NCBI RefSeq assembly: GCF_036785885.1
Contig: NC_092320.1
Location: 11,657,557 to 11,721,556 of the forward strand
From: Coffea arabica
Taxonomy: Eukaryota; Streptophyta; Magnoliopsida; Gentianales; Rubiaceae
DNA length: 64,000 nt
Direction: 5' to 3'
The translations under genes were made by a program, and so were the position numbers. The notes beneath the pieces were generated by a model. That model saw only the letters and a program-made list of their open reading frames with translations, was not told the origin of the DNA and did no database searches. This document shows, in pieces, positions 1 through 11,543 of the stretch; within the stretch, counting starts at the first letter, position 1, and each line of letters begins with the position of its first letter.

Positions 1-87
1 CCACACAAATGTAGTAGTAAACGTAAAATTGAAGATTATGGGGCAAAGAACTCGTACAGATCAGCCAAAATGAGGAAAGAGGAGTAG

Positions 88-248
88 CAGCTAACACCTT
101 GGAATGTGAACAGTATTCAATGCAAAGAATTAGCTAAAGTATCGGCAAGATAAATGCAAAATTTTATCAGCTAACACCTTAGAATGTGAACAGTGTTCAA
201 TGTGAAGAATAAGCTAAAGTATCGGCAAGATAGATGCAAAATTTTATC
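88..248. repeat. Tandem duplication, about 80-bp unit, two copies
   Basis: Unit 1 starts cagctaacaccttggaatgt at 88 and unit 2 starts cagctaacaccttagaatgt at 168. The copies differ at a handful of positions over 80 bases. It lies in the presumed intron of the HAD-like gene. Confidence 0.9.
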
Positions 249-620
249 CTCATGGTAGAGATTTTCTACACCGAAGAATAGACACTTCAGCCATACAGTC
301 CACCTGAAATAGAGGCTGGAAACAAAAAATTTCAAACGTTGATCAAAAGCTGCCTTCTCTTCCCATCTTTCCAGCTCCAGTAGATCCATTAAAAAGTAAG
401 GCAAATCCACCAAACACCAATTAATAAAAAGACAAGTGCCTAGAACCCACATCCCACGAAACAATGTAGGGGCAAAGGAGAAAAGGTCTCAAGTCTTTTC
501 GGCTCACTTATACGGTACTGCAACAACTAGGGACGAATTCAAGTACTCTTGAGATGATAAAGTGTCATGGAAAATGCAACGAACTGGTCAAGCAAGAACA
601 GGGGAGTAAATGGTTGCATT

Positions 621-959
621 CAGTATGTCATAGAAAGATTTCACAGTTACCACTGGATATAGTCGGCTCCAGCAAGCATCAGTTTCAGTTCGTACTGAAG
701 CATACTAAACAAACTAGAGGAAAAGTTTCAACACTTGGCAATTCCAATGGTAAATTTGCATGCCTTAAATCTAGTTCCAACTGGCATCTCAGTATGTCAT
801 AGAAAGATTTCACAGTTACCACTGGATATAGTCGGCACCAGCAAGCATCAGTTTCAGTTCGTACTGAAGCATACTAAACAAACTAAAGGAAAAGTTTAGT
901 TTCAACACTTGGCAATTCCAATGGTAAATTTGCATGCTTTAAATATGGTTCCAACTGGC
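621..959. repeat. Tandem duplication, 169-bp unit, two copies
   Basis: Both copies start cagtatgtcatagaaagatt (621 and 790) and end at ccaactggc (785 and 959). They differ by a few substitutions and a short insertion, so the duplication is fairly recent. Presumed intronic. Confidence 0.92.
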
Positions 960-1971
960 TCTATTTCTGAAGTTCCAAAGCATTCATGATTCAAGGCCAG
1001 ATCCATGGCAACAATAAATAGAAACAACCATCAGTCTTAATAATACTGTGAATAGATAATAGATATTTAACAGATTAGCAAAGAGGTCTGTCACTGCACC
1101 CAGCAGCCCAGAGACAGCAAAAGTTTCACCCAGCCACCATTGCACATTGAAAAGCCACATGCATGGACAATTCATTCACCAATCCTTTCACAATTTGTGT
1201 CCACAACTGCAGAAAAAAATCCAACTTCCACTAATAGAACCACCATCTCTTGGCCAATTAAATTTCAATGCTCATGATAGATCAATCCATATCTCGAGAC
1301 AGTTCCTCAGTGCCTTGTTTCCAAACTATTAGTAGTATTTGAGCAGAAAACTTTCAATTTTTTGCAAAGTATTTGCAAAAAGAAAGCCACATGCGTGGAA
1401 GTATAGTTAAACTGTGAATTATGCGACCAAGAAAGGAAGAAGAACGAGACAAGAGAAGAGTAGATAACAGAAGAAATAAAGAAAAGAACAAACAGCGACG
1501 GAGTTAGAGCACCAAAAGCATGGAGGAAAGAACTGGACCAGTAAATTCTTTCCAATACCCCATCCCAGGAGGGGAAACTCAACCTTTCCTTGTATTTAAA
1601 AAGGCCATCTATATTGTTACCAGCTTCACTGATAAAGGAAAATTGACTGCTTATGTACCCAATGAGATGATCTATTCCTACAGCTCATGTGTGCAGTGAA
1701 CAAACAAAATGAGTTACAAGTTTGATCATGGACCAGGCTCTTCTAACTTCCTAAAGGGCATACCTCACAAAAGACATGTGTATCAGGGAAAATAATCTTT
1801 TCGATAAAATAAAAAAGCATGTCAATCATAGTTACAATCTACTAAAGCATGAACTAATAAATTTCAAGGCCGCATCTAACACAGGAAAGTTTTGCATATA
1901 ATTAAGGCACATTTGATGTTCAACTTCTTCAGAGACATGTCATGCAGTATTAAATGCCAGTTGATGAATAC

Positions 1972-3093
1972 CTTGCAAAACTCATAAACATGGTATTCAG
2001 AAACTGAGTGATTTGAGGAGTATCGATCTGCAACAAACCGATTGAGAGCTGATACAAAGTTGCCAAGAACTGCAAGGAAAATCAGTAGAGAAAGCAACAT
2101 CCACATTAGCAGGAGAACAACAGTAACCTAAAGTACAAACTTATTGATTTGTTGACATGTCTTCAGCAGTGTTCGAGAAATCTGCTTAAGCCAGTAAATC
2201 CAGGAGATTAAAACTAAGCAATTGAACCACCGACAACAATTATTAAACTTAACATGAGAGTCAACCAGTCTAATCTCCAGTTAGAATTACGTAGGACGAA
2301 TCACAACTAAAATGAAGACATCAACAACACCGTTCGACGAAAGCAGAATGAAAACTATCCGAATGCCAACCATTCCCGCCCTTGGAGTAACCTTTGACAA
2401 CGAGAAAAAAACACTAACAGTAGCAACTTACATGTAACAGCGATAACAAAAAAAAAATCAATTTTTTAAACCAAGTTTCAAACTGCATTGTATATCCTAC
2501 AGCGTCAAGATTAACAGTTGTAAATTGAAACACATGGTACTCTGAGGAAGCTAATCCATTACTGTTTTCCTTCTTTATTTTCTTCTTCATTTGAATGGGA
2601 AGAGGTTTTTACCCTCGTCAACATCAACGGCGACTGCAATTTTCTCCGGCGGCAAATGCTGATCCTCAGGAAATTCAACGGAGCCTCCTCTATCATTCCG
2701 ACACCTTCCGCCGTCATCACCATGGCCGTCAAAAGCATTCTCCAACCTGAACTTAATATCCTTAGAAACTAGTTCACGGAACAAATGCTGCTGCAAGCTT
2801 GGCGCAATTGCCCTAGCCTTATGCAGCCAAAACCCCCCACCACCACCGCCGCCGCCGCCGTCCCCAGCATTACTAAACCCGGCATTTTTATCATTTTTCT
2901 TATTAATATTCTCAGATGAGCCGCATCCTTTAAGCCTCAAACAAATACTTCTTGCTCCTCCGAACCCCCCGCCGCTACTATGTAAATTCAAATCAATAGC
3001 TGAAGAAGCTGAGGAAAAGGAAGAATTTTGAATGGATAAAAATGGGAATAAATCCTTACGGCCAACGGAAAAGGTGGACGGCGCCGCGGCCAT
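1972..3093 (-). CDS. HAD-superfamily hydrolase-like protein, N-terminal part (exons 1-2; rest beyond left edge)
   Basis: Seen: exon 1 is 3093-2613, starting at an ATG followed by AAAPSTFSVG. A Ser/Gly-rich, acidic-poor leader of about 75 residues looks like a plastid transit peptide, followed by a run of nine Gly coded by a GGN microsatellite. Exon 2 is 2069-1972 (acceptor ttccttgcag, donor AAG/gtattc). Joined in phase they read IAVAVDVDEVLGNFVSALN and then a stretch ending SEYHVYEFCK. DVDEV (residues 157-161) fits HAD motif I, with Asp157 as nucleophile and Asp159 as acid/base. Known: plant proteins with this motif and a Tyr-His-Val-Tyr-Glu segment are annotated as 5'-nucleotidase-like HAD proteins. 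Inferred: a plastid phosphohydrolase; the substrate is unknown. No later HAD motifs were found down to base 1, so exon 3 onward probably lies outside. An upstream in-frame ATG at 3198 is less likely because the leader then loses its transit-peptide look. Confidence 0.68.
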
Positions 3094-3198
3094 TAAATAA
3101 AGCCAGCAATGGTGGTGGCTGTAAAGGCGGTGGTGATGATCTCTTCTATATATAGACACAGATACTAAGCGGAAGAAACAGCTTCGCCTATGTATCAT

Positions 3199-4378
3199 AA
3201 TAATAGGTATGAATGGATTTTTGTTTTTTAATTTATTCGATCTATTGCTACATCTAAAATTTTAGGAAAGTGAGAGGAAGAATAAAGGCGCGTAGCTTAG
3301 CGAAATCTGAGCAATTCAAGAATGGAATGTTCTCTTGGAATAGAATATTTATTGGAGGAAATGACGAATGTGTAGAAAAGAGGGCAGATTTCAGCTTCAT
3401 TTGTTTTCTAAGAGCCTTTTTCTTGTTCTTGCCCTAGAGACATTATTATTAATATTGTTCTGTGGTTGAAATTTGCAAGTACTCAAGAATTGGAGTCTTG
3501 AATAAAAAATAATAAAAAGAAAGTAACTAGCTCCTCCAAATTGCCCGGTTAAACACTTGATAATCCAAACAAGGTTGTTGACGTAAGCACAAATGCTCTT
3601 TAAGACGCCTAATAATTGTATTCTGTTTATCATTTACATTCACGCAATCAAGGCTCTAAGACAATTTTTCGATTTAACTTTATAATTCTTCAAACAATTA
3701 ACAAGACTAATCACATCTCTTTTAGATACTTTTCCAATTTAATTTTATCAAAAACACTAAACGGGTCGTCATCTTAATTTGTACACCTTTTCAGTTATTT
3801 TTTGTCATTTAGTAGTATATAGTGCACATAAGAACACCATATATTTAAAAAAAAAAATTCTAAAACTTTTTTAATTGAAGGTGCTACAGATGTATTTGAA
3901 CTCAAGCGTCAAATTTGCCAGAAAACAATTACGTTGTATACTTTTTCTTCTCCAGGTACAAGTATTATCATTGTGGTTAAAATTGAGATATTATCATCCT
4001 ATATAATATTGAGATTTCAGGAATTAAAATAAGAGATTATCATTGAGTGGAACTTGAAAAAACTCGTATCCAACTAAAATATACTCCACCTATTAATAAT
4101 GGAAAAAAAAAAAAAAGCATCACAGACAGACGCAAGATGGAAGTCACAAGCCAATCGAAACTGTTTCCATACTTGCATTTTCAAGAGCTTCTCCACAGTT
4201 CCGCAAGGTGGAAGAAGGAACAAAAACAAGTTACATTCATGTATGGACGTAAACCGGAAAACAACAAAACAACTCCGCTAATCAAGCATAGTGTAGCCAA
4301 AGAATATCCAAATTCTATTCAGCGTAGGTTGCAATCAACGTAGTGCCTAGGAATCAGCTGTCATCAAGGGAACAAAGA
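3199..4378. other. Intergenic spacer between divergent HAD 5' side and GH17 3' side
   Basis: Low-complexity, AT-rich sequence with A-runs near 3850 and 4101. It should hold the promoter of the minus-strand HAD-like gene just above 3093 and the 3' UTR of the glucanase gene just below 4379. No convincing coding sequence; the short open frames at 3397-3633 and 4047-4343 have no family resemblance. Confidence 0.5.
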
Positions 4379-5811
4379 CTAGCTGACAAAAGCTAGCAGT
4401 CCAAGCAGAAAGGACCAGGCAAAGATTGAATTATACATTCTTCCGGCTGATGAAGTGGTAGGTTTTCGAGTCTTCCCGCCTTTTCCAACGTCGATCATGA
4501 TCTCAAATCGACATGCGCCGCCCCGAATTCGAGTACTAGGATCGATGGAAGTGATCACCGCCAAATTGGAGAACTCGTCGCACGACCCTTTCGTCTGATT
4601 CATGGTCTGAAAATACATGTTGAATGCATAAGAAGCATTGTTTCTAACATCCAGGCCCCCACAAGACGATCCGTATCCAAGGCTCGTGCAGTCTGCATAG
4701 GTACAGGCCTTGTTTATGCTCTGTGGCAGATTGGGATCCGAAGGGTCAGCATCAGGCCTCATGACACACCATTGCCTCGACAAATATTGAACGCCCTTGG
4801 CAGCTGTGACATTCTTGTTGTTGGCCAAATTTAAGGGATATTTGATGCTTCCATCGTAGTAGAATATGCCCCAATGCCTCTCGAAGTTGCCTGGTTCTGT
4901 GCTCTTGGCATCTTCATCAATGAGAGCAAACAGGTAAATATCAGGCGGGCTCGGCCTTTTTGGCGTTCCTTTGCCTTGATTTATGCGGTTGAGCAGACCT
5001 TGATTGAATCTACGAGCATTTTCTATGTTTGCATTGACGTCGCCATCTGTTGGCCATCCAACCTCGCCAACAATAATAGGCATATTTGGGAAGCCATTTT
5101 TCTCCAGGCTCCAAACTAGAGTGTCATAATTGGCTTCAAAGACATTGCCGTAGGTGACGCCTCCATCAACTACAGGGGCTGCAGTGCCATCAAAGAAGGC
5201 AAAGTCGACTGGAAAATGAGGGTCAGCATAGAGACTAAGGAAAGGGTATATGTTAATGGTCAGAGGGCCTCCATTGTCACTTAAGAATTTTACAATTGAG
5301 ATCATCAAACCCTGGATGTCAGGGCGAAAGTTGCCTCCTGATGGCATGCCACTATCTGATTGGTACACATCTGCATTGATTGGGATGGTTACCTTGACTT
5401 GTCTGCCTAAACCTGCTTTGATCAGGGCAGCTTGGATATTTTCAAGTGCTGGATATATTGTATGGGTGAACATGTCTTTGTAGGTTTTCAGAAACGGTTC
5501 ATTCCCGATTGCGACGTACCTGAAGACAAAGAAACAGGGATATGTTTCTTCAGCTGCTTTTGCTTGTCACCTTGTGGGCATTAAGATTTTTAGCTTAACT
5601 GTGTTTTGATGCGAAATGTTTACACTTAAACAGTGACAAGTTTTCAGACAAGACATGTCTCTGTATGTTATATGGCCGTTTTCACCACGTTCTTGGAACT
5701 TTCTTGGCGAGAGAGAGAACCCTCTAGCTAAAAGCTTCATTCCTACTGATTATTCTTTTCCCCTGTATATTTCTTCCTCTTTGTGAGGAAAAACATGCAC
5801 TATACATATAA

Positions 5812-5851
<40 letters not shown>

Positions 5852-6448
5852 TTAGGAGATGGAAATATAATATATCTATTATTATAGGGTCTTTATATGA
5901 TAAACATGTATGATAGACGGGACATTTTTAAAAGAGTATTATTCACCTATAATATAATAATGTAACGAACATATTCTCATCGATTTATTGTGTCCAAGTG
6001 TTATCTAAATAATTAGGGGACATCCTATAGCTTAAGATTAAGTTCGTATTTAGTAATTAATGCGCATGATTCACAACTCCAATCAAGGATATATAAAGAA
6101 TGCAAGAACTAACCTTACGTCCACGCCATTCCTGGAAACATATCTGGAAACATTTTGGGTTACCCAATCCTCAGCAACTCGAACACTACTTGCCAAGGAA
6201 GCCAACATATCATTTGGTATCCCTACCATCACCTGAATTCCTGAGTTGCCGAGAGCCCTCATGACATCAGGCACGACTTCAAACAGCTTCACCTTGTCAA
6301 TTCCATTGTCTTTCATTAGCTTCACCACTATATCAGGCGGAAGGAGATGCGTTGCTCGCGTTCCCCAGTTGCATGCCAACCCTTCTGCCATCAAGACTTC
6401 ACCTAATAAACAAACCAAGAACAGCTTAAACACTAGGCGAAAATCCAT
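4379..6448 (-). CDS. Glucan endo-1,3-beta-glucosidase (GH17 + X8/CBM43, GPI-anchored)
   Basis: Hydrolyses internal beta-1,3-glucan (callose) links in the cell wall or at plasmodesmata. Exon 1 is 6448-6114 and exon 2 is 5519-4379; the 594-bp intron has a GTTAGT donor and CAG acceptor. Together they give 492 codons (491 aa), the usual length for the X8-bearing clade. Residues 1-21 form a signal peptide. GH17 spans about 25-350: the proton donor is Glu119 in YVAIGNEP, assembled across the splice junction, and the nucleophile is Glu264 in [13 protein letters not shown]8 runs from about Trp361-Cys362 (QWCVMRP) to Cys448, with six-cysteine spacing typical of callose binding. A hydrophobic tail (477-491, [14 protein letters not shown]) after a small-residue stretch fits a GPI signal. 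The family resembles the Arabidopsis glucan endo-1,3-beta-glucosidase 8 group. No key residue is missing; the gene looks functional. Confidence 0.95.
5815..5849. repeat. (TA)n microsatellite in the GH17 intron
   Basis: About 17 TA dinucleotides in the single intron of the glucanase gene. Such tracts are length-variable between individuals. Confidence 0.9.
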
Positions 6449-6552
6449 GCTTTCGCGCTAGTCAACTCCCTAAGCTCTCGTTTCTCTCGTCCCTTGCCTG
6501 GTGTGCAACTATAATTACGTACAAGGCACAAGAAGAATGCAGTTGAAAAGGG

Positions 6553-6561
6553 CTTATAAAG
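6553..6561 (-). promoter_or_regulatory. Possible TATA box of the GH17 gene
   Basis: On the minus strand the bases read CTTTATAAG, about 105 nt upstream of the glucanase ATG at 6448. The spacing suits a short 5' UTR. Assigned from motif and position only. Confidence 0.4.
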
Positions 6562-7411
6562 ACGTCTTTTTTGTGGAAGAAAAAGGAAGGTATTACATGG
6601 AGATTCAACAAGGAACTGGATTCGATGTAGCAACCCATATGAATCAACTTGCTTTATCCATTTTATAATGAACATCGTATAGCTTGAGAGAAAGGGAATC
6701 TGCGAATAAAGGAATGGAGTAAACGGGTTGATTTCTTAAACTGCTCAAATCGGGTGCTAGCTTTCCCTAGGTTTAAGACCAATGCAGAAGAAATGTACCC
6801 CCGCCAACTTTTTTTCATCTGTGATTCGTTATCTTTCCTGATAATCTAGAACAAATACAAAAAGAAATAAAAACGTCTATCTGACTCTTGTAAAGCGCCC
6901 TGAACATTCTTCAAGCTTTGTCTTGTCTTAAATGAGCTAACTAGAAAAGGGGCTATCAAACAAGCCATCCGATCATTCATTAAGCTTTAAAGGTTTTCTT
7001 GTTCGGCTGGAACAAGAATATTTAACACTAGACAGAACTTGGTCCATGCATGGATACTAGGTTAACAGAAACCAGCTGGATTCCCGTTACTGCTGAAATT
7101 CGCAAATTAAATTCTGTTATGACTTAAAAAGTCTCCTTTTGTATTTCCAAGGCCAAAATGAAAAAGAAGAATTTGGCCTAGTTCCCTGTTCTCGTAATTC
7201 TAGCGGAAAATTGTTTGTTAATCTTGGCTCTGCGTACGAAAGACTCGCAATTATTCCTGCACCGGTGAGGCCGTCATCGTTTGTTATTGCAGGGTATTAT
7301 TGGTTGACAGCGATGTTGCATGAACTTCGTTAATATTAGCCCATTCGAGCTTTCTTCTTGAGACACGTAATATACTAAGTTTAGATGTATAATTAAATTA
7401 TTATTAAGATA
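6562..7411. other. Spacer upstream of the GH17 gene
   Basis: Holds the distal promoter region of the glucanase gene. No coding sequence is recognised; the open frame at 7139-7333 has no family resemblance. Confidence 0.4.
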
Positions 7412-7413
7412 TA

Positions 7414-7763
7414 CTCCCTTCGTCCCACTTTGATAGTTTTGTTTTCCTTTTTCGTCTGTCTCAAATTGTAGTTCACTTTCCCATTAAGAAATGTAGTAAT
7501 ATTTCAAATTATCTAAAATACCCTTATTAAATATCTTGTTATTAATACATTATTATTAAATACTAACCCACTACATTGAATACATTGAGTTTTTACAATA
7601 CTAACACATTAGCTGTAACTGATATTAATTGGCACTCTTCGTGATTAGCGTAAGGGTATTTTAGGAAATTATTAATCTAAATTTATGTTTCCAACCAAAT
7701 TAATTACACTTTCTTAATCCATGTGAAAAAAAAACCAAGACTAACAAAACGGGACGAAGGGAG
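7414..7763. mobile_element. Stowaway-like MITE, copy 1 (350 bp, TA target duplication)
   Basis: Starts ctcccttcgtcccactttga and ends with the inverted ...cgggacgaagggag, flanked by TA on both sides. The CTCCCTCCGTCCC end and TA duplication are hallmarks of Tc1/mariner-related Stowaway elements. It carries no ORF, so it would need transposase in trans. It is the inverted counterpart of the copy at 10950. Confidence 0.92.
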
Positions 7764-8877
7764 TATTAATGTATCCACATGCCACAGTCAGACATGGCAA
7801 TGCATTGATTAACAACATTAATTGTGTTGCAATTTTCTCTTTTCTTTTTCTTTTTGACAGAATATTCTCTCTCTCTCTCTCTTTATATATATATATATAT
7901 AAATCCTAAAAAAATGTAGAACTGTTCATACATTACACTTTTAACATGAAATGTTAATTGCTTTTATTATAGCCAAAAAAGATAACAAGAAAAAAAAGTT
8001 TATGAGGGAAAAGACGAAGAAGGGGGATAAAATCAGACAGTGAAATTAATTAAACAAATTCACACTCATTTTAAAACGACAAAACAAGATAGTAGGAGCA
8101 TAAAATGTAGTATATGTTACGTCCTTGTACAATGCTCAGAGCTCTTAGTTTAATGGCAGCAGCAGCTTTGATTTTTATGTTGTAAAAGTTTAGGATATCT
8201 GATTTAGTAATTGCCTTGCGGGCATTTTAGCTGATGGTTTTATTCTATAAGAATCAACAGCTGAAATTCTCTGTCATAATTATGGAATACATAAACTAAA
8301 TTAATTAAATTAAGTCAATTGATAGAATTAATCTATTTTTATTTCTTTTAAATTGGCTCCTTTAATCCTTACCTTCAAATCACGATGCAGAATATTGTGT
8401 TCTGGAAAACTTGTTCAGATAGTCCTTTCACAATTTTTAGTTAACAAATTTTAGTTAACTGTACGTGAGTTGAACGTAATTGTACCTACAAAAACAACTC
8501 ATTTATGTGCAAATACCTCGACAGTGAGAACTAACTTGTTCAATTTTTGGGACAAGTGTGTTTGGATGATTGATCACTATTTGCAAAAAATTAGAAAAAT
8601 TAGTCATATTATAAATATATTTTTTAATCACAATTTTATCTCACATCACATTCTATTTTTTTAAGGGATAATTTTAGAAACTTCCCTTGAGGTTTCATGA
8701 AATATCACCTAGCTCCCTTGAACTTTTCAAAATCTCACTTCACACACCTAGCTCCCTCATATTTAAATTTTCTAAACTTCTTTTTCTTTCTCTAAATTTC
8801 TTGCTTTTCTTTACATATATATATTCACATATATACACACACACATATACATATATACATACATATATGTATGTGTT

Positions 8878-8880
<3 letters not shown>

Positions 8881-8912
<32 letters not shown>
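8881..8912. repeat. (TA)n microsatellite
   Basis: About 16 TA units following a TACA-rich tract at 8830-8870. It explains the two overlapping low-complexity open frames here, which are not genes. Confidence 0.9.
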
Positions 8913-8916
<4 letters not shown>

Positions 8917-9531
8917 GAATTCCAAATGTCAATGAAATATAGGATTTAATCAATGTAATATTCAACGCATTTGGAGAAGTATAGCTGCGGGTTCTTTTTT
9001 TTTTTTCCTTTTTTGTGTTTCACAACTTATTTGTTTGTTTTTATTCATTTAGAACGCTAGAGAAATGAAGTAATTGAAGCTTCGAACTGCTATTTTTCAA
9101 ATTTTGACTTTTATTTTTATAATAAAATTTTCATATTTCACATCTATAAAAAAAGTTGGTTTATTTTTAGTAAATTCTCTATATGTTATTGAAATTGAAT
9201 TTCATCTATTATTGAGTTTCTTTGCTCAAATGTGTGATTTTTACATGCTAATTGCCTTTAATACTATGGAGGGGTTTATTTGTAAAAATGGTTTCAAAAT
9301 AGTATTTGTTTTTATTATTTCTCTTTTCTATAGCAGTGATTATTGACTATAACATCCTTATCAACTTTCATCCCCTCACTTTTAAGATGGTTTCAATTTA
9401 ATACTTTTTTTTCTTAGTTTATAAAATGATTATTTTTTTATAGCCTAAGTATATTAAGGGCACTAAAATACTCTCTCTCCTCAAACATGAATTTTCTAGT
9501 ATTACTTTTGGTTAGAAGGGTTGACAATGCT

Positions 9532-9692
9532 TTGTTTGGATTGGGTTTTATTTCTCAAAATTTATTTGTTTACATCATCATTACAATTTCCAATACACCT
9601 TTTTACTTTCCCAGTTACCTTTTTATCTCACATACATCACATCACAAAAAGTGCTACAGTAAAAATATCTCTAATAATTCACAATCCAAACA
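9532..9692. mobile_element. Small MITE with TGTTTGGATTG ends, nested
   Basis: Begins ttgtttggattggg and ends caatccaaaca, inverted ends of about 11 bp. The core includes ttatctcacatacatcacat, which recurs in the copies near 48595 and 49640. Family not named with certainty. It sits inside the 8665-9802 element and so inserted later. Confidence 0.65.
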
Positions 9693-9802
9693 GAAATGTT
9701 ACCCAAATGTCAATTTGAGGGGTGCTAAGTAAGATTTTGAAAATCTCAAACGAGCAAAGTGATATTTCACAAAACCTCAAAGGAGGTTTCTGAAATTATC
9801 CC

Positions 9803-10949
9803 ATTTTTTAAATACCAAGTTACAGACATCACATATTTAACTTTACAAATGTGTCATATTATTATTCCAAAAATAATTTGCTATCTAAACATATTCCTAT
9901 TTCGCGTAGATAATGTGTTCTTAACTATCGAGTTCAAGATTTTAATTCTGTACTTAACAATTAATACGGAAAATGGTTTGTGTTCAAGATTTGAATCCTA
10001 TACTTAAAAGTTAGGGTGGAAACTTGTTGTGGGAAGGAGGTGGGGGTTTAAAAAAAAAAAAAAAACTAGAGTGCATCCTGATTTCACGTGGACCAAAGAA
10101 GACTAGTTGAGCAATTTCAATTCGATTTAGTTTTCGAAGAAGGAAAAGTGGTAATTTTACTGAGTTTGAATATGGTAGTACAATCGTGTTTAGTCCTTGG
10201 GATGGTCCCTACAATGTGGGTCCTCCAGCTACTGTCTATCTCAAGAAGAGGGACAGACAAGTCTGGAGAATCTCTTTCCTTTTTCCTAATGCAGTGACAT
10301 GTTTCTCACTTTCTCCTGATACTAAAACTCCTAAGTAGCTTTATGGTCATGCACGAATGATGGCTGGCGACCGACTTTCTCAGTTTCCCTAGTCCCTCCC
10401 CCGTCTGTGTCTCTGTCACTCTCCTCGCATATCGGATCTGCGGAAGTCAGCTCCATTACCAGCCACATAACCTCTCCTTCGTCTGTCCCAATATAACCAC
10501 TTTTTCCCCTCCTCTACTCCAACCCCAAAAAAAAAAAAAGCCATTTTACCCAATGCAAGCAAACAATAATAATATGTTCACCCAAATTCAAAAAAAAAAA
10601 GAAAAATATACTATATTTGACATGCAAGTCTAACACTAAATACTTGTGTCATGAATGCATCTTTTTTTTTAATGTCCCAACGATAATTTGATTACATTGA
10701 TATCAAAAGCTGCACAATTGTGAGACTTCGAATCGAAAGTTTCGACCTGACTATACAATGTACAGTGTCATGAATATATCTGTTATTTAGAGTTTCTTGA
10801 TTGCGAGTTTTTCAAAAAATCTAATTACATATTTTGCCTTGCATAAATCACATTGCGCGACTACCAAATAGATAAATGAGGAGCGACGGTTTAGTGGTTC
10901 ATCATAATTTACATTTAGTTGGAAAGACTGTTAAGCTTGCTGTTTAATA
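9803..10949. other. Spacer between transposons
   Basis: AT-rich with A-runs near 10051, 10529 and 10591. No coding sequence, RNA gene or clear mobile element is recognised. Confidence 0.4.
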
Positions 10950-11299
10950 CTCCCTCCGTCCCGTTTTGTTAGTCTTGGTTTTTTTTTCACACAGATTAAG
11001 AAAGTGTAATTAATTTGGTTGGAAACATAAATTTAGATTAATAATTTTTTAAAATACCCTTATGCTAATCACGAAGAGTGCCAATTAATATCAGTTACAG
11101 CTAATGTGTTAGTATTGTAAAAACTCAATGTATTTAATGTAGTGGGTTAGTATTTAATAACAATGTATTAATAACAAGATATTTAATAAGGATATTTTAG
11201 ACAATTTGAAAGATTACTACATTTTTTAATGGAAAAATGGACTACAATTTGGGACAGACGAAAAAGGAAAACAAGACTATCAAAGTGGGACGGAGGGAG
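10950..11299. mobile_element. Stowaway-like MITE, copy 2 (350 bp, TA target duplication)
   Basis: Starts ctccctccgtcccgttttgt and ends gtgggacggagggag, flanked by TA on each side. Its sequence is the reverse complement of the copy at 7414-7763, with scattered substitutions and equal length. It ends about 250-400 bp upstream of the likely villin transcription start. Confidence 0.93.
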
Positions 11300-11543
11300 T
11301 AGTTAATGAAATGACCAATTATAAAAAATCAAGCTACGATTTGCAAATGTGGCAAGTCCATAAAAAGAATTTGCCTCATATTATACTAGCATATGTTATT
11401 CAGAAAAGGCTGAAAATTTTGTCGTTTAGTAATTAATCAAATTAGAAAGGTTAGTAGCCGAATAATGAAAGCTTTACAGTTCATTTTGCAACAAAAGAAT
11501 GCGTTACTGCTAATTTACTGTCGTCTTTGCAGTTGTTGGTAGT

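Larger units (their letters stand above)
1..1971 (-). other. Probable long intron 2 of the HAD-like gene
   Basis: No exon with recognisable HAD motifs was found on the minus strand. The stretch holds two tandem duplications (88-247 and 621-959) and short open frames without family resemblance. It is read as intron of the gene at 1972-3093; an untranslated or unrecognised exon cannot be excluded. Confidence 0.4.
8665..9802. mobile_element. Long-TIR DNA transposon (Mutator-like or unclassified), 1.14 kb
   Basis: Left end gggataattttagaaacttc and right end ...ggtttctgaaattatccc are inverted and match over about 70 bp. The flanks share an (A)TTTTTTAA-type 9-10 bp direct repeat, which fits Mutator-type duplication but lies in low-complexity sequence. 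The interior is AT-rich, includes a (TA)n tract at 8881-8912, and hosts a second MITE at 9532-9692. No transposase is seen. Relatives are at 24667-24811, 28497-28592 and 49456-49515. Confidence 0.7.

Noticed and set aside
2074-2130. Extended exon 2 of the HAD-like gene beginning VTVVLLLMWML
   Set aside because: Phase from exon 1 leads to a stop; the downstream acceptor ttccttgcag restores DVDEV and matches the family.
8687-8925. Open frames of repeated Tyr-Ile
   Set aside because: Produced by the TA/TACA microsatellite on both strands.
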